Source of the DNA: Tranquillimonas alkanivorans
Lineage (GTDB): Bacteria > Pseudomonadota > Alphaproteobacteria > Rhodobacterales > Rhodobacteraceae
Reading direction: 5' to 3'
Assembly: GCF_900115595.1 (NCBI RefSeq)
Contig: NZ_FOXA01000001.1
Location: forward strand, 620,001 to 684,000
Length of the DNA stretch: 64,000 nt
Each line of letters opens with the position of its first letter. Positions within the stretch are counted from its first letter, which is position 1. Shown piece by piece: positions 19,560 to 29,197 of this stretch. Under the pieces are notes generated by a model that searched no databases, was not told the origin of the DNA, and saw nothing but the letters and a program-made list of their open reading frames with translations. A program made the translations under genes and the position numbers.

Positions 19560-20588
19560 ATGCGGTACCTCGGCGCGGTTCTCCTCGCGGCGTTCTCTGC
19601 CATGACGCCGCCCGCCGCGGCCGAGGTACGCCACACCATCCTGAGCTTCGAAGACCTCGAAGGATGGGCCGATGACGATCATTCGGCCGCGCTCGAGGTG
19701 TTCCTGAATACCTGCCGCGACCTCGACCACCCCGAATGGCGCCCGATCTGCCGCGTAGCCGAGGATCAGACCGACGCGCGCGCCTTCTTCGAGGTCTTCT
19801 TTCGCCCGGTCCTAATCGAGGACGGCGAGCCGATGCTCTTCACCGGGTACTTCGAGCCGGAACTGACAGGGTCCTTGGTCGAGACCGAGCGCTTCAAGTA
19901 CCCCCTCTACAGCCTGCCGCCCGACATCGACACGGCCGCGCCATGGTATTCGCGCGCCGAGATCGAAGAAGACGGCGTGCTGCAAGGCCAGGGGCTCGAG
20001 ATCGCTTGGGTCGACAACCCGGTGGACGCTTTCTTCCTGCATGTGCAGGGCAGCGGGCGGATCCGCCTGCCGGACGGGTCGTCGCTTCGGGTTGGCTATG
20101 CCGGCAAGAACGGGCACGACTACCGGTCCATCGGCCGCGAACTCGTGCGCCGCGGCATTTACGAGGCGCACCAGGTCTCGGCGCAGGTCATCCGGAACTG
20201 GGTCCACCGCAACCCGGCCGAGGGGCTGGCGTTGCTGCGGCACAACCCCTCCTACGTTTTCTTCCGAGTCCTCTCGCGCCTGCCTGCGCACAAGGGTCCG
20301 CTGGGCGCGATGAACCGCTCGATCACCGAATTCCGGTCGATCGCCGTCGATCCGGCCTTCACTCCGCTCGGCGCGCCGGTCTGGATCGAGAAGGACGGAA
20401 ACCAGCCAATGCGGCGGCTCATGGTCGCGCAGGACACCGGATCCGCCATAAAGGGACCGCAGCGGGCGGACATCTTCTTCGGGACCGGGGCCAAGGCCGG
20501 GCGCGAGGCCGGGACGATCAAGGACCCGGGCCGGATGGTCGTCCTGCTGCCGATCCAGCGCGCCTACGCGCTCGCCCCGGAGGTCTGA
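19560..20588 (+). CDS. mltA: Membrane-bound lytic murein transglycosylase A
   Basis: 342 aa from the ATG at 19560, one base after the Tim44-like stop. The frame is open further upstream but only in the shadow of the previous gene. The chosen start begins a signal peptide, MRYLGAVLLAAFSAMTPPAAA, split here as MRYLGAVLLAAFS and AMTPPAAA. No lipobox Cys is seen. MltA cleaves peptidoglycan glycan strands to 1,6-anhydro ends. FTGYFEPELTGS and the 3D domain AQDTGSAIKGPQRADIFFG (with the catalytic Asp) identify it. smr follows after 4 bp. Confidence 0.94.
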   Translation: MRYLGAVLLAAFSAMTPPAAAEVRHTILSFEDLEGWADDDHSAALEVFLNTCRDLDHPEWRPICRVAEDQTDARAFFEVFFRPVLIEDGEPMLFTGYFEPELTGSLVETERFKYPLYSLPPDIDTAAPWYSRAEIEEDGVLQGQGLEIAWVDNPVDAFFLHVQGSGRIRLPDGSSLRVGYAGKNGHDYRSIGRELVRRGIYEAHQVSAQVIRNWVHRNPAEGLALLRHNPSYVFFRVLSRLPAHKGPLGAMNRSITEFRSIAVDPAFTPLGAPVWIEKDGNQPMRRLMVAQDTGSAIKGPQRADIFFGTGAKAGREAGTIKDPGRMVVLLPIQRAYALAPEV

Positions 20589-20592
20589 GACC

Positions 20593-21192
20593 GTGTCCCG
20601 GCGCAAGACCCGCGGGCTGCGGCCCGAGGAGCGTGAGCTTTGGCAGAAGGTGGCGCGGACGGCGGCACCGCTGCACCCCGAGCGCCGAGCGCCCGCGCCA
20701 GAAGAGCCCAAGGCGGGGCCGCCGATGCAGCACTCGGCTTCTCCGCCCGAACCCGTCCGGCCCTTCCGCGTCGGAGAAACTGCGTCCTCGACCTCCGGTC
20801 CCGATCTAGCCCCGCGGCTGTCCGAGCAGTTGTCGCGCGACGCGCTTCAGATGGACCGCAAGGCTTTCACCCGGATGAAGCGCGGCAAGCTGGGTGTCGA
20901 AGGACGGCTGGACCTTCACGGCATGACCTTGGCGCAGGCGCACCCCAGACTGAACGAGTTCATCCTGTCGGCCCATGCGCAGGGAAAACGGTTGGTGTTG
21001 GTCATCACGGGCAAGGGGAAGTCCAAGGGCAACGACGGCCCGATCCCCGAGCGGCGGGGGCTGCTGAAGCACCAGGTGCCGCAATGGCTGCGCAGCGGGC
21101 CGTTGCGCGCCGCCGTGCTGCAGATCAGCGAAGCCCATCAAAGCCACGGTGGCTCAGGGGCGTACTACGTTTACCTCCGTCGCCGCAGATAG
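20593..21192 (+). CDS. Smr/MutS2-domain protein
   Basis: 199 aa from a GTG. The first 95 residues are a Pro- and Arg-rich variable region. The C-terminal Smr domain has DLHGMTLAQAHPRLNEFI (D107-G110 is the DxH motif), VLVITGKGKSKGND and the ending GGSGAYYVYLRR. Smr domains are nucleases or nucleic-acid-binding modules; the substrate of this stand-alone family is not known. It follows mltA by 4 bp and its last 39 bp overlap the end of the convergent MFS gene. Confidence 0.93.
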   Translation: MSRRKTRGLRPEERELWQKVARTAAPLHPERRAPAPEEPKAGPPMQHSASPPEPVRPFRVGETASSTSGPDLAPRLSEQLSRDALQMDRKAFTRMKRGKLGVEGRLDLHGMTLAQAHPRLNEFILSAHAQGKRLVLVITGKGKSKGNDGPIPERRGLLKHQVPQWLRSGPLRAAVLQISEAHQSHGGSGAYYVYLRRRR

Positions 21193-22398
21193 CAGCGGGC
21201 GTGCCCGTGCGATGCCGGTGCCGACGAGCACGGCAGCGCTGACGAAGTAGACGGCGATGCCTATCATCTGGTTCTCGAAAACGATTCCCTTATCGATTAG
21301 CGCGCCCGTCAGTCCCGGCCCGATTGCCGTGCCCAGCACCATCGCCGCCGCGGCCAGCGACTTGATCCCGCCGAGGTACCGCGTGCCGTAGAACTCGGCC
21401 CAGAAGGCGTTTGGGACAGTCTGGTTCGCCCCCTGTGACAGGCCCATCAGCGCCATGGCTATGGCGGCCGTGCCAAGTGTGCCTGCCTGGCTCATCAGCA
21501 CGAAGCCGGCCGCCATGGGAAGCTGGTACAGAGGCATCAGCCTTACGGTCCCGATCCGGTCGATCACAGCGCCGGATCCCAGCATCGACAGGATGGACGC
21601 GCTCGTAAATACCGGAAACAGCGCCACGAGGCCCATATGCTCCCAGCCCTTCGTCTCGGCCAGGTGCACCTGCTGGAAGAAGAACGCGGTGCTGAATGCC
21701 GCGGGAGCAAGCAGAGCCGGCACGATGAACCAGAACAGCCAGTGGCGCAGCATCCGCACACGCGTCCATTGTTCGCCCAGCATGCCGACAGCCTGCGTCT
21801 CGGCGGCCGCCGATTGCGGCGTGCGTTCGAGACGGAGAAGCGGGATCAGCAGCGGGACCAGCGCCAAAGGCACGATCGCCGCGACCACCCATAGCGCGCG
21901 CCAGTCGAACGGCCCCAGGAGCGCCACGAAGGCCAAGGGGAGAAACGCCTCGCCGGTTGCGACGCCCAGCGTGGCGACCGATAGCGCCCTGCCCCGCGTG
22001 GCGACGAACCACCGCGCCATGGCGACCATGGCGATCAGGCCCGACATGCCTTGCCCGAAGAACCGCAGGAAGAAGATCGCGACCGGCAGCAGCCATGCAG
22101 CGGGCACCGCGGCCATCAACAGGCTGGCCGAGGCCAAGGCCACCAGGACGACCGCGCCCAGCACGCGCACCCTGAAGTGATCGGTCAGCAGGCCGGCCCA
22201 GACCATCGCGACGGCCGAGGCCGTGGTGCCGGCGGAATAGATCGCGCCCCAGGTCCCGTGGCTCAACGCGAACTCATCGCGGATGGCGCCGGCGAAGACC
22301 GAGATGAAGAACGTCTGCCCGAAGCTTGAGCAGAACGTCATCAGGACGCCGACGGCAAGGAACGGCGCGTTGCGGCGGAGAAAGGCGGCGAAGCTCAT
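21154..22398 (-). CDS. Major facilitator superfamily transporter
   Basis: 414 aa with about 12 hydrophobic segments. The loop between helices 2 and 3 reads AGLLTDHFRVRVLG, which is the MFS motif A in weakened form. A second-half copy is GSGAVIDRIGTVRLM. Early helices are rich in small residues (WGAIYSAGTTASAVAM). It resembles MFS carriers of the monocarboxylate/oxalate-formate type, but the substrate cannot be told. It overlaps the smr 3' end by 39 bp in convergent orientation, so transcripts of the two genes overlap. Confidence 0.88.
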   Translation of the reverse strand: MSFAAFLRRNAPFLAVGVLMTFCSSFGQTFFISVFAGAIRDEFALSHGTWGAIYSAGTTASAVAMVWAGLLTDHFRVRVLGAVVLVALASASLLMAAVPAAWLLPVAIFFLRFFGQGMSGLIAMVAMARWFVATRGRALSVATLGVATGEAFLPLAFVALLGPFDWRALWVVAAIVPLALVPLLIPLLRLERTPQSAAAETQAVGMLGEQWTRVRMLRHWLFWFIVPALLAPAAFSTAFFFQQVHLAETKGWEHMGLVALFPVFTSASILSMLGSGAVIDRIGTVRLMPLYQLPMAAGFVLMSQAGTLGTAAIAMALMGLSQGANQTVPNAFWAEFYGTRYLGGIKSLAAAAMVLGTAIGPGLTGALIDKGIVFENQMIGIAVYFVSAAVLVGTGIARARPLLSAATEVNVVRP

Positions 22399-22445
22399 TC
22401 CGCCTGTCTCTGCCTCTCGCTACGGAATGGGAAGCGGAAAACGCG

Positions 22446-23756
22446 TCAGAGGACGTACCGGCTGACGTCCACCGACCGCGACAGCTCGCCCAGGTTCTTC
22501 TCGACAAAATCGCCGTTTACGACGACGGACTCCCCGCCCCGGTCGGGCGCGGTGAAGCTCAGTTCCTCGAACACCCGTTCCATGATCGTATAGAGCCGCC
22601 GCGCGCCGATATTCTCGACCGACTGGTTCACCTCGGCCGCGATGCGGGCCAGCGCGGCAATACCGTCATCGGTAAATTCGACCTCGACACCCTCGGTCTT
22701 CATCAGGGCCGCGTACTGTCGGGTCAATGCGTTGTCGGTTTCGGTGAGGATGCGGACGAAGTCCTGCTCGGTCAGCGCACGCAACTCGACCCGGATCGGA
22801 AGGCGGCCCTGAAGCTCGGGCAGCAGGTCCGAGGGCTTGGCGATGTGGAAGGCGCCCGAGGCGATGAACAGGATGTGGTCGGTCTTCACCGGGCCATACT
22901 TGGTGCTGACGGTCGTGCCTTCGATCAGCGGCAGCAGGTCGCGCTGCACACCTTCACGTGAAACATCTCCGCCACGGGCGTCGGACCGGGCGCAGACCTT
23001 GTCGATCTCGTCCAGGAAGACGATCCCGTTCTCCTGCACGGACTCAAGCGCGGCCTTGTTCACCGTCTCGTCGTCCAGGAGCTTGTCGGCCTCTTCCCCG
23101 ATCAGGATTTCGTAGCTCTCGGACACCGTCATCTTCTTGCGAACGGTGCGCCCCTGGAACGCTTTCCCGAACAGGTCGCCCAGGTTCATCATGCCGCCCA
23201 TCTGACCCGGTTGCATCCCCGGAAGCTCCATCCCGCCCAGCGGGTTCGAGGTATCCTGCACATCGAGCTCGATCTCGGTATCGTCCAGCTCTCCGGCGCG
23301 AAGTTTGCGGCGGAACATCTCGATCGTCTGCTCACGCGCATTTTCGCCGGAGATTGCGCGCAGCACCCGATCTTCCGCGTGTTCCTGAGCCCGTGACTTC
23401 ACGTCCTCGCGCATGAAGTCGCGGGTCTGGGTGATCGCCGTCTCCACCAGGTCGCGCACGATCTGCTCAACATCCCGCCCGACATAGCCGACCTCGGTGA
23501 ACTTCGTCGCCTCGACCTTGACGAAGGGCGCGCGGGCGAGCTTGGCCAGCCGGCGGCTGATCTCGGTCTTGCCGACGCCGGTGGGGCCGATCATCAGGAT
23601 GTTCTTGGGATAGACCTCTTCCCGCAGGTCGGCACCGAGCTGCTTGCGGCGCCAGCGGTTGCGAAGCGCCACAGCGACGGCGCGCTTGGCGTCCTTCTGG
23701 CCGATGATGAAACGGTCGAGCTCGCTGACGATCTCGCGGGGGGTCAGGTCGGTCAT
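22446..23756 (-). CDS. hslU: HslUV protease ATPase subunit HslU
   Basis: 436 aa from the ATG at 23754-23756 ([20 protein letters not shown]). A longer frame upstream lies in the hairpin-bearing spacer. HslU unfolds substrates and feeds them to the HslV peptidase. Walker [10 protein letters not shown] is at residues 57-65, and Walker B is [13 protein letters not shown]. The I-domain insertion holds the Gly/Met-rich [16 protein letters not shown]. The C-terminal tail [16 protein letters not shown]-like (here [15 protein letters not shown]) docks into HslV. The conserved DVSREG segment is encoded by a parS-like sequence. Confidence 0.97.
   Translation of the reverse strand: MTDLTPREIVSELDRFIIGQKDAKRAVAVALRNRWRRKQLGADLREEVYPKNILMIGPTGVGKTEISRRLAKLARAPFVKVEATKFTEVGYVGRDVEQIVRDLVETAITQTRDFMREDVKSRAQEHAEDRVLRAISGENAREQTIEMFRRKLRAGELDDTEIELDVQDTSNPLGGMELPGMQPGQMGGMMNLGDLFGKAFQGRTVRKKMTVSESYEILIGEEADKLLDDETVNKAALESVQENGIVFLDEIDKVCARSDARGGDVSREGVQRDLLPLIEGTTVSTKYGPVKTDHILFIASGAFHIAKPSDLLPELQGRLPIRVELRALTEQDFVRILTETDNALTRQYAALMKTEGVEVEFTDDGIAALARIAAEVNQSVENIGARRLYTIMERVFEELSFTAPDRGGESVVVNGDFVEKNLGELSRSVDVSRYVL
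22950..22965. promoter_or_regulatory. parS-like site inside hslU
   Basis: Read on the minus strand TGTTTCACGTGAAGGT matches parS at 13 of 16, with one half-site plus core perfect. It uses the codons GTT-TCA-CGT, rare in this DNA, for the HslU residues DVSR. It is on the right side of the putative origin, 8 kb away. Binding is a guess. Confidence 0.45.
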
Positions 23757-23783
23757 GTTCGTCCTCGGGTGATGCTGGGCCCG

Positions 23784-23827
23784 AAATCCTTGTAAAGGAT
23801 TTTGGGAAGGCTCTTTCAAAGAGCCTT
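23784..23827 (-). terminator. Two tandem hairpins between hslV and hslU
   Basis: First (in hslV direction) AAGGCTCTTT/AAAGAGCCTT arms at 23807-23816 and 23818-23827, touching the hslV stop. Then AAATCCTT/AAGGATTT arms at 23784-23791 and 23795-23802 around a 3-nt loop. They lie inside what should be one hslVU transcript, so attenuation or RNA processing is as likely as full termination. Confidence 0.55.
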
Positions 23828-24384
23828 CATGCCTCGATGGTTTCGACGGTCAGGTTGCCGTTGGTGTACACGCAGATGTCGGCAGCGATTGCCATGGCGC
23901 GGCGGGCGATCTCTTCGGCCGGCAGGTCGCGGTCCATCATCGCCCGTCCGGCGGCGAGAGCATAATTGCCACCCGACCCGATGGCCGTCACGTCATGCTC
24001 GGGTTCCAGAACGTCGCCGGCGCCGGTGATCACGAACAGGTCGCGCCCATCCGACACGATCAGCATCGCCTCGAGCTTCTGCAGGTACTTGTCCGTGCGC
24101 CAGTCCTTTGCAAGCTCTACCGCCGCGCGCTGCAATTGGCCCGGCGTCTGTTCGAGTTTCGCCTCGAGCCGCTCCAGAAGCGCAAAGGCATCGGCCGTCG
24201 ATCCGGCGAATCCCGCTACGATGTCGTAGCCACCGGGGCTGAGACGGCGCACCTTCCGCGCGGTTCCCTTGATCACCGTCTGGCCCAGGCTCACCTGCCC
24301 GTCGCCCGCGATCACCACCTGTCCGCCCTTGCGCACGCCGATGATCGTCGTGCCGTGCCAGCCGGGAAACTCGTCCTGCGCCAT
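23827..24384 (-). CDS. hslV: HslUV protease peptidase subunit HslV
   Basis: 185 aa. The proteasome-like peptidase of the HslUV complex. An 11-residue propeptide ([11 protein letters not shown]) precedes the catalytic T12 in [10 protein letters not shown]; most HslV proteins have Met-Thr-Thr or a short leader, and this leader is typical of Alphaproteobacteria. [20 protein letters not shown] and [17 protein letters not shown] follow, and [13 protein letters not shown] is conserved. The ATG has AGGAGGG upstream. hslU follows after 70 bp containing two hairpins. Confidence 0.97.
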   Translation of the reverse strand: MAQDEFPGWHGTTIIGVRKGGQVVIAGDGQVSLGQTVIKGTARKVRRLSPGGYDIVAGFAGSTADAFALLERLEAKLEQTPGQLQRAAVELAKDWRTDKYLQKLEAMLIVSDGRDLFVITGAGDVLEPEHDVTAIGSGGNYALAAGRAMMDRDLPAEEIARRAMAIAADICVYTNGNLTVETIEA

Positions 24385-24409
24385 GCGCCCTCCTTCGTCT
24401 TTCGGAGGC

Positions 24410-24438
24410 TATATGGACACCGGGACGCCGAATGCCAA
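24410..24438 (-). promoter_or_regulatory. Putative promoter of hslVU
   Basis: On the minus strand TTGGCA (24433-24438), 17-bp spacer, CATATA (24410-24415), the latter overlapping CCATAT. CCATAT resembles the -10 of heat-shock sigma-32 promoters, which suits hslVU. The -35 lacks the CTTGAA of a classical RpoH site, so the sigma factor is undecided. Confidence 0.45.
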
Positions 24439-24459
24439 CCGGACGGGCGGGATGGCGCC

Positions 24460-25749
24460 TCAGACCAGCACGTCCATCGCCGTCTGCTCGCCTACGCCGA
24501 AGACGCGCTTATAGCGTGCCACCTCGTCCGCCGGACCCATCGCCTTGTTCGGGTTATCACTCAGCTTCACCGTGGGACGGCCGTTGGCGGCCACCGCCTT
24601 GCAGACCAGGCTGAAGGGGCGCAGCGCGTCGTTCGGGACTAATCCGCGGAAGTCGTTGGTCAACAGCGTGCCCCAGCCGAATGAGACGCGCGTGCGGTCG
24701 CCGAAACGCGCCTGAAGCTCGATGATCTTGTCGACGTCCAGCCCGTCCGAAAAAATCACCAGCTTCTTCTTCGGATCCTCGCCCCTCGACTTCCACCACG
24801 CGATCGCCGTCTCGGCCCCCTGCACCGGGTCGCCCGAGTCGATGCGGATTCCTGTCCAGCCCGCCAGCCAGTCCGGCGCATGGGCCAGGAAACCACGCGT
24901 GCCGTAGGTGTCGGGCAGGATGATGCGCAGGTTGCCATCGTGTTCTTCATGCCAGTCGGACAGCACGTCATAGGGCGCGAGAGCGAGTTCTTCATCGTTC
25001 TCGGCGAGAGCGGAGTAGACCATCGGCAGCTCGTGCGCATTTGTCCCGATCGCCTCGACCTCGCGCCGCATGGCGATCAGGCAGTTCGAGGTGCCCACGA
25101 ACTTGTTCCCCAGCCCCTCGATCATCGCCTGTACGCACCAGTCCTGCCACAGGAACGAATGGCGACGGCGCGTGCCGAAGTCTGCCACGCGCAGGTCGGG
25201 GACGTCGCGCAGGCGCTCGATCTTCTCCCACAGCTTGGTCATCGCGCGGGCGTAGAGAACCTGAAGCTCGAAGCGGCCCATGTCGTTGATGACGGCGCGG
25301 CCGCGCAACTCCATCAGGACGGCCAGCGCCGGGATCTCCCACAGCATGACCTCCGGCCACTTGCCCTCGAACGTCAGCTCGTACTGTCCGTCGCGCTTTT
25401 CCAGGTGATACGGCGGCAGACGCAGGTTCTCGAACCACTCCATGAAGTCGGGGCGGAACATCTGGCGCTTGCCGTAGAAGGTGTTGCCGCGCAGCCAAGT
25501 CGATTCCCCGCGGCTCAGCGAAAGTGAGCGGATATGGTCGAGCTGTTCGCGCAGTTCGCCCTCGTCGATCAGCTCGGCCAGCCGGATCGACTTGGTCCGA
25601 TTGATTAGGCTGAACGTCACGTGCGTGTCCGGCTTGTTGCGGAACACGGACTGGCACATTAGCAGCTTGTAAAAGTCGGTGTCGATCAGGGAGCGGACGA
25701 TCGGGTCGATCTTCCACTTGTGATTATAGACGCGTGTCGCGATGTCCAT
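24460..25749 (-). CDS. pncB: Nicotinate phosphoribosyltransferase
   Basis: 429 aa. It makes nicotinate mononucleotide from nicotinate and PRPP, with ATP hydrolysis, in NAD salvage. [18 protein letters not shown] near residue 22 is the family start, and [18 protein letters not shown] follows. [20 protein letters not shown] and [20 protein letters not shown] are conserved, the latter followed by the phosphate-binding IDSGDP. It sits 4 bp after pncA, which supplies its substrate, so pncA-pncB is a two-gene salvage operon. Confidence 0.97.
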   Translation of the reverse strand: MDIATRVYNHKWKIDPIVRSLIDTDFYKLLMCQSVFRNKPDTHVTFSLINRTKSIRLAELIDEGELREQLDHIRSLSLSRGESTWLRGNTFYGKRQMFRPDFMEWFENLRLPPYHLEKRDGQYELTFEGKWPEVMLWEIPALAVLMELRGRAVINDMGRFELQVLYARAMTKLWEKIERLRDVPDLRVADFGTRRRHSFLWQDWCVQAMIEGLGNKFVGTSNCLIAMRREVEAIGTNAHELPMVYSALAENDEELALAPYDVLSDWHEEHDGNLRIILPDTYGTRGFLAHAPDWLAGWTGIRIDSGDPVQGAETAIAWWKSRGEDPKKKLVIFSDGLDVDKIIELQARFGDRTRVSFGWGTLLTNDFRGLVPNDALRPFSLVCKAVAANGRPTVKLSDNPNKAMGPADEVARYKRVFGVGEQTAMDVLV

Positions 25750-25753
25750 CGGC

Positions 25754-26359
25754 TCAGTCCAAGCTAACGCCGGCCGCGCGCATGCCCTCTCGGGCGGCGG
25801 CGAGCGAGCCGTCGAGGTCGATGGCGCCGGTCAGATCCTTGCGCACCGAAACGGCGAAGCCCAGCTTCGCCGCGTCCACGGCCGAGAAGTTCACGCAGAA
25901 GTCCAGTGCCAGCCCGACGCAGGTGACATGCGTGACCCCGCGCGTGCGCAGGTAGCCCTCGAGCCCCGTCGGCGTCTTGTGGTCATTTTCAAAGAAGGCC
26001 GAGTAGCTGTCGATCGACGTGCGAAACCCCTTGCGGATGATCAGGTCGGCCGGGTCCGTGTTCAGGTCGGAATGAAACTCGGCGCCGTGGCTGCCCTGCA
26101 CGCAGTGGTCGGGCCACAGCACCTGCGGTCCGTAGGGAAATCCGGTGACCGAGAACGGATCAAGCCCCTCGTGCTGGGATGCGAAGGAGGAATGGCCGGA
26201 CGGGTGCCAGTCCTGCGTAAAGACACGGACGTGGAACTGGGACAGCAGCTCGTTGATGCCGTGGACGATCTGGTCGCCGCCTTCGACGGCGAGGGCGCCG
26301 CCCGGGCAAAAGTCGTTCTGGACGTCGATGACGAGCAGGGCTTCGTGGGGCTCACGCAT
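25754..26359 (-). CDS. pncA: Nicotinamidase
   Basis: 201 aa from the ATG at 26357-26359, with AGGAGGG 8 bp upstream; a longer upstream frame has no homology. It hydrolyses nicotinamide to nicotinate. The isochorismatase-fold catalytic Asp is D12 in [29 protein letters not shown] holds the metal-binding Asp/His, and [16 protein letters not shown] carries the nucleophilic Cys. It is upstream of pncB with a 4-bp gap. Confidence 0.96.
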   Translation of the reverse strand: MREPHEALLVIDVQNDFCPGGALAVEGGDQIVHGINELLSQFHVRVFTQDWHPSGHSSFASQHEGLDPFSVTGFPYGPQVLWPDHCVQGSHGAEFHSDLNTDPADLIIRKGFRTSIDSYSAFFENDHKTPTGLEGYLRTRGVTHVTCVGLALDFCVNFSAVDAAKLGFAVSVRKDLTGAIDLDGSLAAAREGMRAAGVSLD

Positions 26360-26432
26360 CGAGGCACCCTCCTGATAACGGTAATTGGAACCTGCTATGC
26401 GGGCGCGTGGCGCGGTGTCAACCGAAGGGCGC

Positions 26433-26750
26433 TCAGAGCAGCGCGCGGCATGCTTCGGCGCAGTGGCGGCAGGCTTCGGCGCAGCGCTGGCAATGCGCAT
26501 CCTCATGCTGCCCACACGTGGCGGCGCAGTCTATGCAGATCTCGTAGCAGGCCCGGCAAATCTCGTGGGCATGGCGCGAGTTCCCGGCGACCATAAGCAC
26601 GCAGGCCTCGCACACGGCGATGCAGTCCCGGCAGTCGCGGATGCAGTCGGCCATGCCTGCCTCGCCCGCGCACGCGTCCAGACAGGCGGCACACGCGGTC
26701 ACGCAGTCCTGGCAGGCATCGAGGCAGTTCTGGTGTGTGGTGTCCAGCAT
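26433..26750 (-). CDS. Four-helix-bundle copper-storage-type protein, cysteine-rich
   Basis: 105 aa from the ATG at 26748-26750 (Shine-Dalgarno GGAGGA); a TTG four codons upstream overlaps that site. It has 21 cysteines (20 percent) in repeated CxxxC and CxxC spacings such as [19 protein letters not shown] and [15 protein letters not shown]. This is the pattern of the Csp (copper storage protein) and DUF326-type four-helix bundles, which line their core with Cys thiolates to bind many Cu(I) ions. No signal peptide is visible, so it should be cytosolic, like Csp3. No copper pump or regulator lies beside it. Confidence 0.88.
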   Translation of the reverse strand: MLDTTHQNCLDACQDCVTACAACLDACAGEAGMADCIRDCRDCIAVCEACVLMVAGNSRHAHEICRACYEICIDCAATCGQHEDAHCQRCAEACRHCAEACRALL

Positions 26751-26836
26751 CGCGTCCTCCAAAGAATCAACCGGGTTACGCCTGTGGCGGTTCCGCGCCT
26801 TGCCCGAGCGTCGCGGCGGGCGTAGGAGACCGGGCC

Positions 26837-27739
26837 ATGTTCACTGTCGCTGCGCTCTACCGCTTCACCACCTTCGACGACCCGGCTGCCCTGCGCGGGC
26901 CACTGCTGGAGGTCTGCGCCCGAAACGGCGTGCGCGGCACGCTCCTGCTGGCGCGCGAGGGCATCAACGGCACCATCGTCGGCCCGCGTGAGGGCCTCGA
27001 TGCGACGCTGGAGCATATCCGGACCCTGCCCGGCTGCGCGGACATAGAGTGGAAGGAGTCGACTGCACAGGAGATGCCCTTCGGCCGCATGAAGGTCCGC
27101 CTCAAGCGCGAGATCGTGACGATGGGCCAGCCCGGGGTCGACCCGAAGGCTGCGGTCGGACACTATGTCGAGCCGTCCGAGTGGAACGACCTGATCGCCG
27201 CGCCCGACGTGGCGGTGATCGACACTCGGAACGATTACGAGGTGGCAATCGGCACCTTCGAGGGCGCCGTCGACCCCGAGACGCGGTCGTTCGGCGAGTT
27301 TCCCGAATGGTGGGAGAAAAACCGGCACCGCTTCCACAACAAGCGTATCGCCATGTTCTGCACCGGCGGCATCCGCTGCGAAAAATCCACCAACTTCCTT
27401 CTGGGACAGGGAGTGGAGGAGGTTTTTCACCTAAAGGGCGGCATCCTGAAATACCTCGAGGAAGTTCCGCAGGATCAGAGCCTTTGGCAGGGCGAGTGTT
27501 TCGTGTTCGATGAGCGCGTGGCGGTCGGGCACGGGCTGTCGGAAGGAACGCATCGGCTCTGCCGCGCCTGCCGTCGTCCGGTGTCGCTCGACGACATGCT
27601 GCGCCCCGAGTACGAGGAAGGTGTCCGCTGCCACCGCTGCGTGGACGAATACACGGACGCGCAGCGCGCGCGCTTCCGAGAACGGCAACGGCAGATGGAG
27701 CTGGCCGAGGCGCGCGGACTGGCGCATCTGGGCGGCTGA
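26837..27739 (+). CDS. trhO: tRNA U34 hydroxylase TrhO (rhodanese family)
   Basis: 300 aa from the ATG at 26837 (AGGAG upstream). A longer frame overlaps the copper-protein region and is not conserved. TrhO (YceA type) makes 5-hydroxyuridine at tRNA position 34 with oxygen. The N-terminal acylphosphatase-like domain reads [15 protein letters not shown]. The rhodanese domain has [10 protein letters not shown] and the catalytic loop [12 protein letters not shown] with C175. A C-terminal zinc-type Cys cluster ([10 protein letters not shown], then RCHRCVD) is present. It is convergent with the Nuo-like operon. Confidence 0.95.
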   Translation: MFTVAALYRFTTFDDPAALRGPLLEVCARNGVRGTLLLAREGINGTIVGPREGLDATLEHIRTLPGCADIEWKESTAQEMPFGRMKVRLKREIVTMGQPGVDPKAAVGHYVEPSEWNDLIAAPDVAVIDTRNDYEVAIGTFEGAVDPETRSFGEFPEWWEKNRHRFHNKRIAMFCTGGIRCEKSTNFLLGQGVEEVFHLKGGILKYLEEVPQDQSLWQGECFVFDERVAVGHGLSEGTHRLCRACRRPVSLDDMLRPEYEEGVRCHRCVDEYTDAQRARFRERQRQMELAEARGLAHLGG

Positions 27740-27775
27740 GCGCGCGCGAGGCTTTTCAAAAGAGACTTTGGAAGA

Positions 27776-29197
27776 TCATTCTGAATGATATTCGACCGGC
27801 GGCTGGGGTAGGAGCGTGATGTTTGCCCCGCTCCACAAGCCTCCCGCGGATGCCGAGAGGATGAAGATGAGCGCACCCGCCACAACGGTGGCCAGCCCCG
27901 CGCTTCGGCCCAGCGTCTGCGGTGTGTCCTCCCGCCGCTCGAACGCCATCGGCGCGGCGACGCGCAGGTAATACACCAGCGACAGGACCGAATTGGCGAC
28001 AGCTATGACGGCGAGCCATGCGAGTCCGCCCTCCAGTGCGGCGAGGAACAGGGCGAACTTGCCCACGAACCCGGCAAGCGGCGGAATGCCGACGAGCGAC
28101 AGGAACGCGATCACCAGTACCGTGGCGGCGAAGGGTCGCGTGCCGAACAGGCCGGAGTAGTCACGAAGTTCGGTCCGGCCGCGCAGATACGTCACCACGC
28201 CGAAGGCGGCGATGTTGGCGGCGGCATAGGCGGCGAGGAAGATCAGGAGCGCTGGCAGCGCGACGGCACTTCCAGCCACGGCGACGGCCATGAGCGCGTA
28301 GCCCGACTGGCTTACGGACGACCAGCCGATCAGTCGCCGCACGTCCGTCTGCCACAGCGCCGCAAGGTTGCCGAGGGTCATCGTCGCCGCCGCGACGATG
28401 GCGATCAGCAGCCGGACAGCGGAGTCACCAGCCGGGATCAGCTGCACCAACCGGATCAGTGCCACGGCGGCGGCAATCTTCGGCACGACGGTCAGAAATG
28501 CGGCGGCGGGGGCCGGTGCGCCCTCGGCCACGTCGGGCATCCAGGCGTGGGCGGGGACCGCTCCCAGCTTGAAGAACAGCCCCGCGAGGAGCAGCATCAG
28601 GCCCGTAAGCGTCAGCGCGTCCGTCATGGGCCGGCCGGCGAGTCCCTCGTAGCCCGTCGTGCCCATCATCCCCATCACGAGGACGACGCCGATCACCATC
28701 AACGCGTTCGCCAGTGCCCCGACGAGGAAATACTTCATCCCCGCCTCGAGCGAGATTGCCCAGTTGCGGTGATAGGCGGCAAGCGTGTAGCCCGTGATCG
28801 ACGACAGCAGCACGCCCATGACAAGCTGCATCAGGTCCGCCGCACCCGCCATTGCCATCGCGCCGAGGGTGGAGAACAGGAGCACGGCGTAGAACTCGCC
28901 GTGTCTGCGGTCGCTCGCGAACCAGCGCGGGGCGAGCAGCACGCAAAGCGCGGTCGCCGACAGGATCAGCAGCCGCGTCCAGCCGGTCGCGCCGTCAAGC
29001 GCGAACGTGCCTGAAAAGGTCAGGCGGCTCTCCTGAAGCTGGTCCAGGGCGAAAAGCCCCGCCGTGGCAAGCCCGCCGACCGCCGTCCAGGCGCACGCGG
29101 CATGGTGCCGGTGCGGCAGGAACATCGCCAGGATCAGCACGCCGACCGCCGTCAGCAGCACCGCCAGTTCGGGTGCGAGGTCACCGACCGGCATCAA
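27776..29197 (-). CDS. nuoN: NuoN-like proton-pumping subunit
   Basis: 473 aa and about 14 hydrophobic segments; the last gene of the Nuo-like operon. It is an antiporter-like membrane subunit of complex I. Key residues of the half-channels are kept: K155 in MKYFLVGALANA, K210 in FFKLGAVPAHAWMPDV and K240 in VVPKIAAAVAL. SSVSQSGYALMA corresponds to the usual SSIAHAGY. The start directly follows the nuoM stop. Because the operon lacks all electron-transfer subunits, the redox partner is unknown and the symbol marks homology only. Confidence 0.9.
   Translation of the reverse strand: MMPVGDLAPELAVLLTAVGVLILAMFLPHRHHAACAWTAVGGLATAGLFALDQLQESRLTFSGTFALDGATGWTRLLILSATALCVLLAPRWFASDRRHGEFYAVLLFSTLGAMAMAGAADLMQLVMGVLLSSITGYTLAAYHRNWAISLEAGMKYFLVGALANALMVIGVVLVMGMMGTTGYEGLAGRPMTDALTLTGLMLLLAGLFFKLGAVPAHAWMPDVAEGAPAPAAAFLTVVPKIAAAVALIRLVQLIPAGDSAVRLLIAIVAAATMTLGNLAALWQTDVRRLIGWSSVSQSGYALMAVAVAGSAVALPALLIFLAAYAAANIAAFGVVTYLRGRTELRDYSGLFGTRPFAATVLVIAFLSLVGIPPLAGFVGKFALFLAALEGGLAWLAVIAVANSVLSLVYYLRVAAPMAFERREDTPQTLGRSAGLATVVAGALIFILSASAGGLWSGANITLLPQPPVEYHSE

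Noticed and set aside
23760-23819. An N-terminal extension of HslU (21 residues)
   Set aside because: It would translate the hairpin-rich spacer; HslU proteins start at [10 protein letters not shown]-like sequence.
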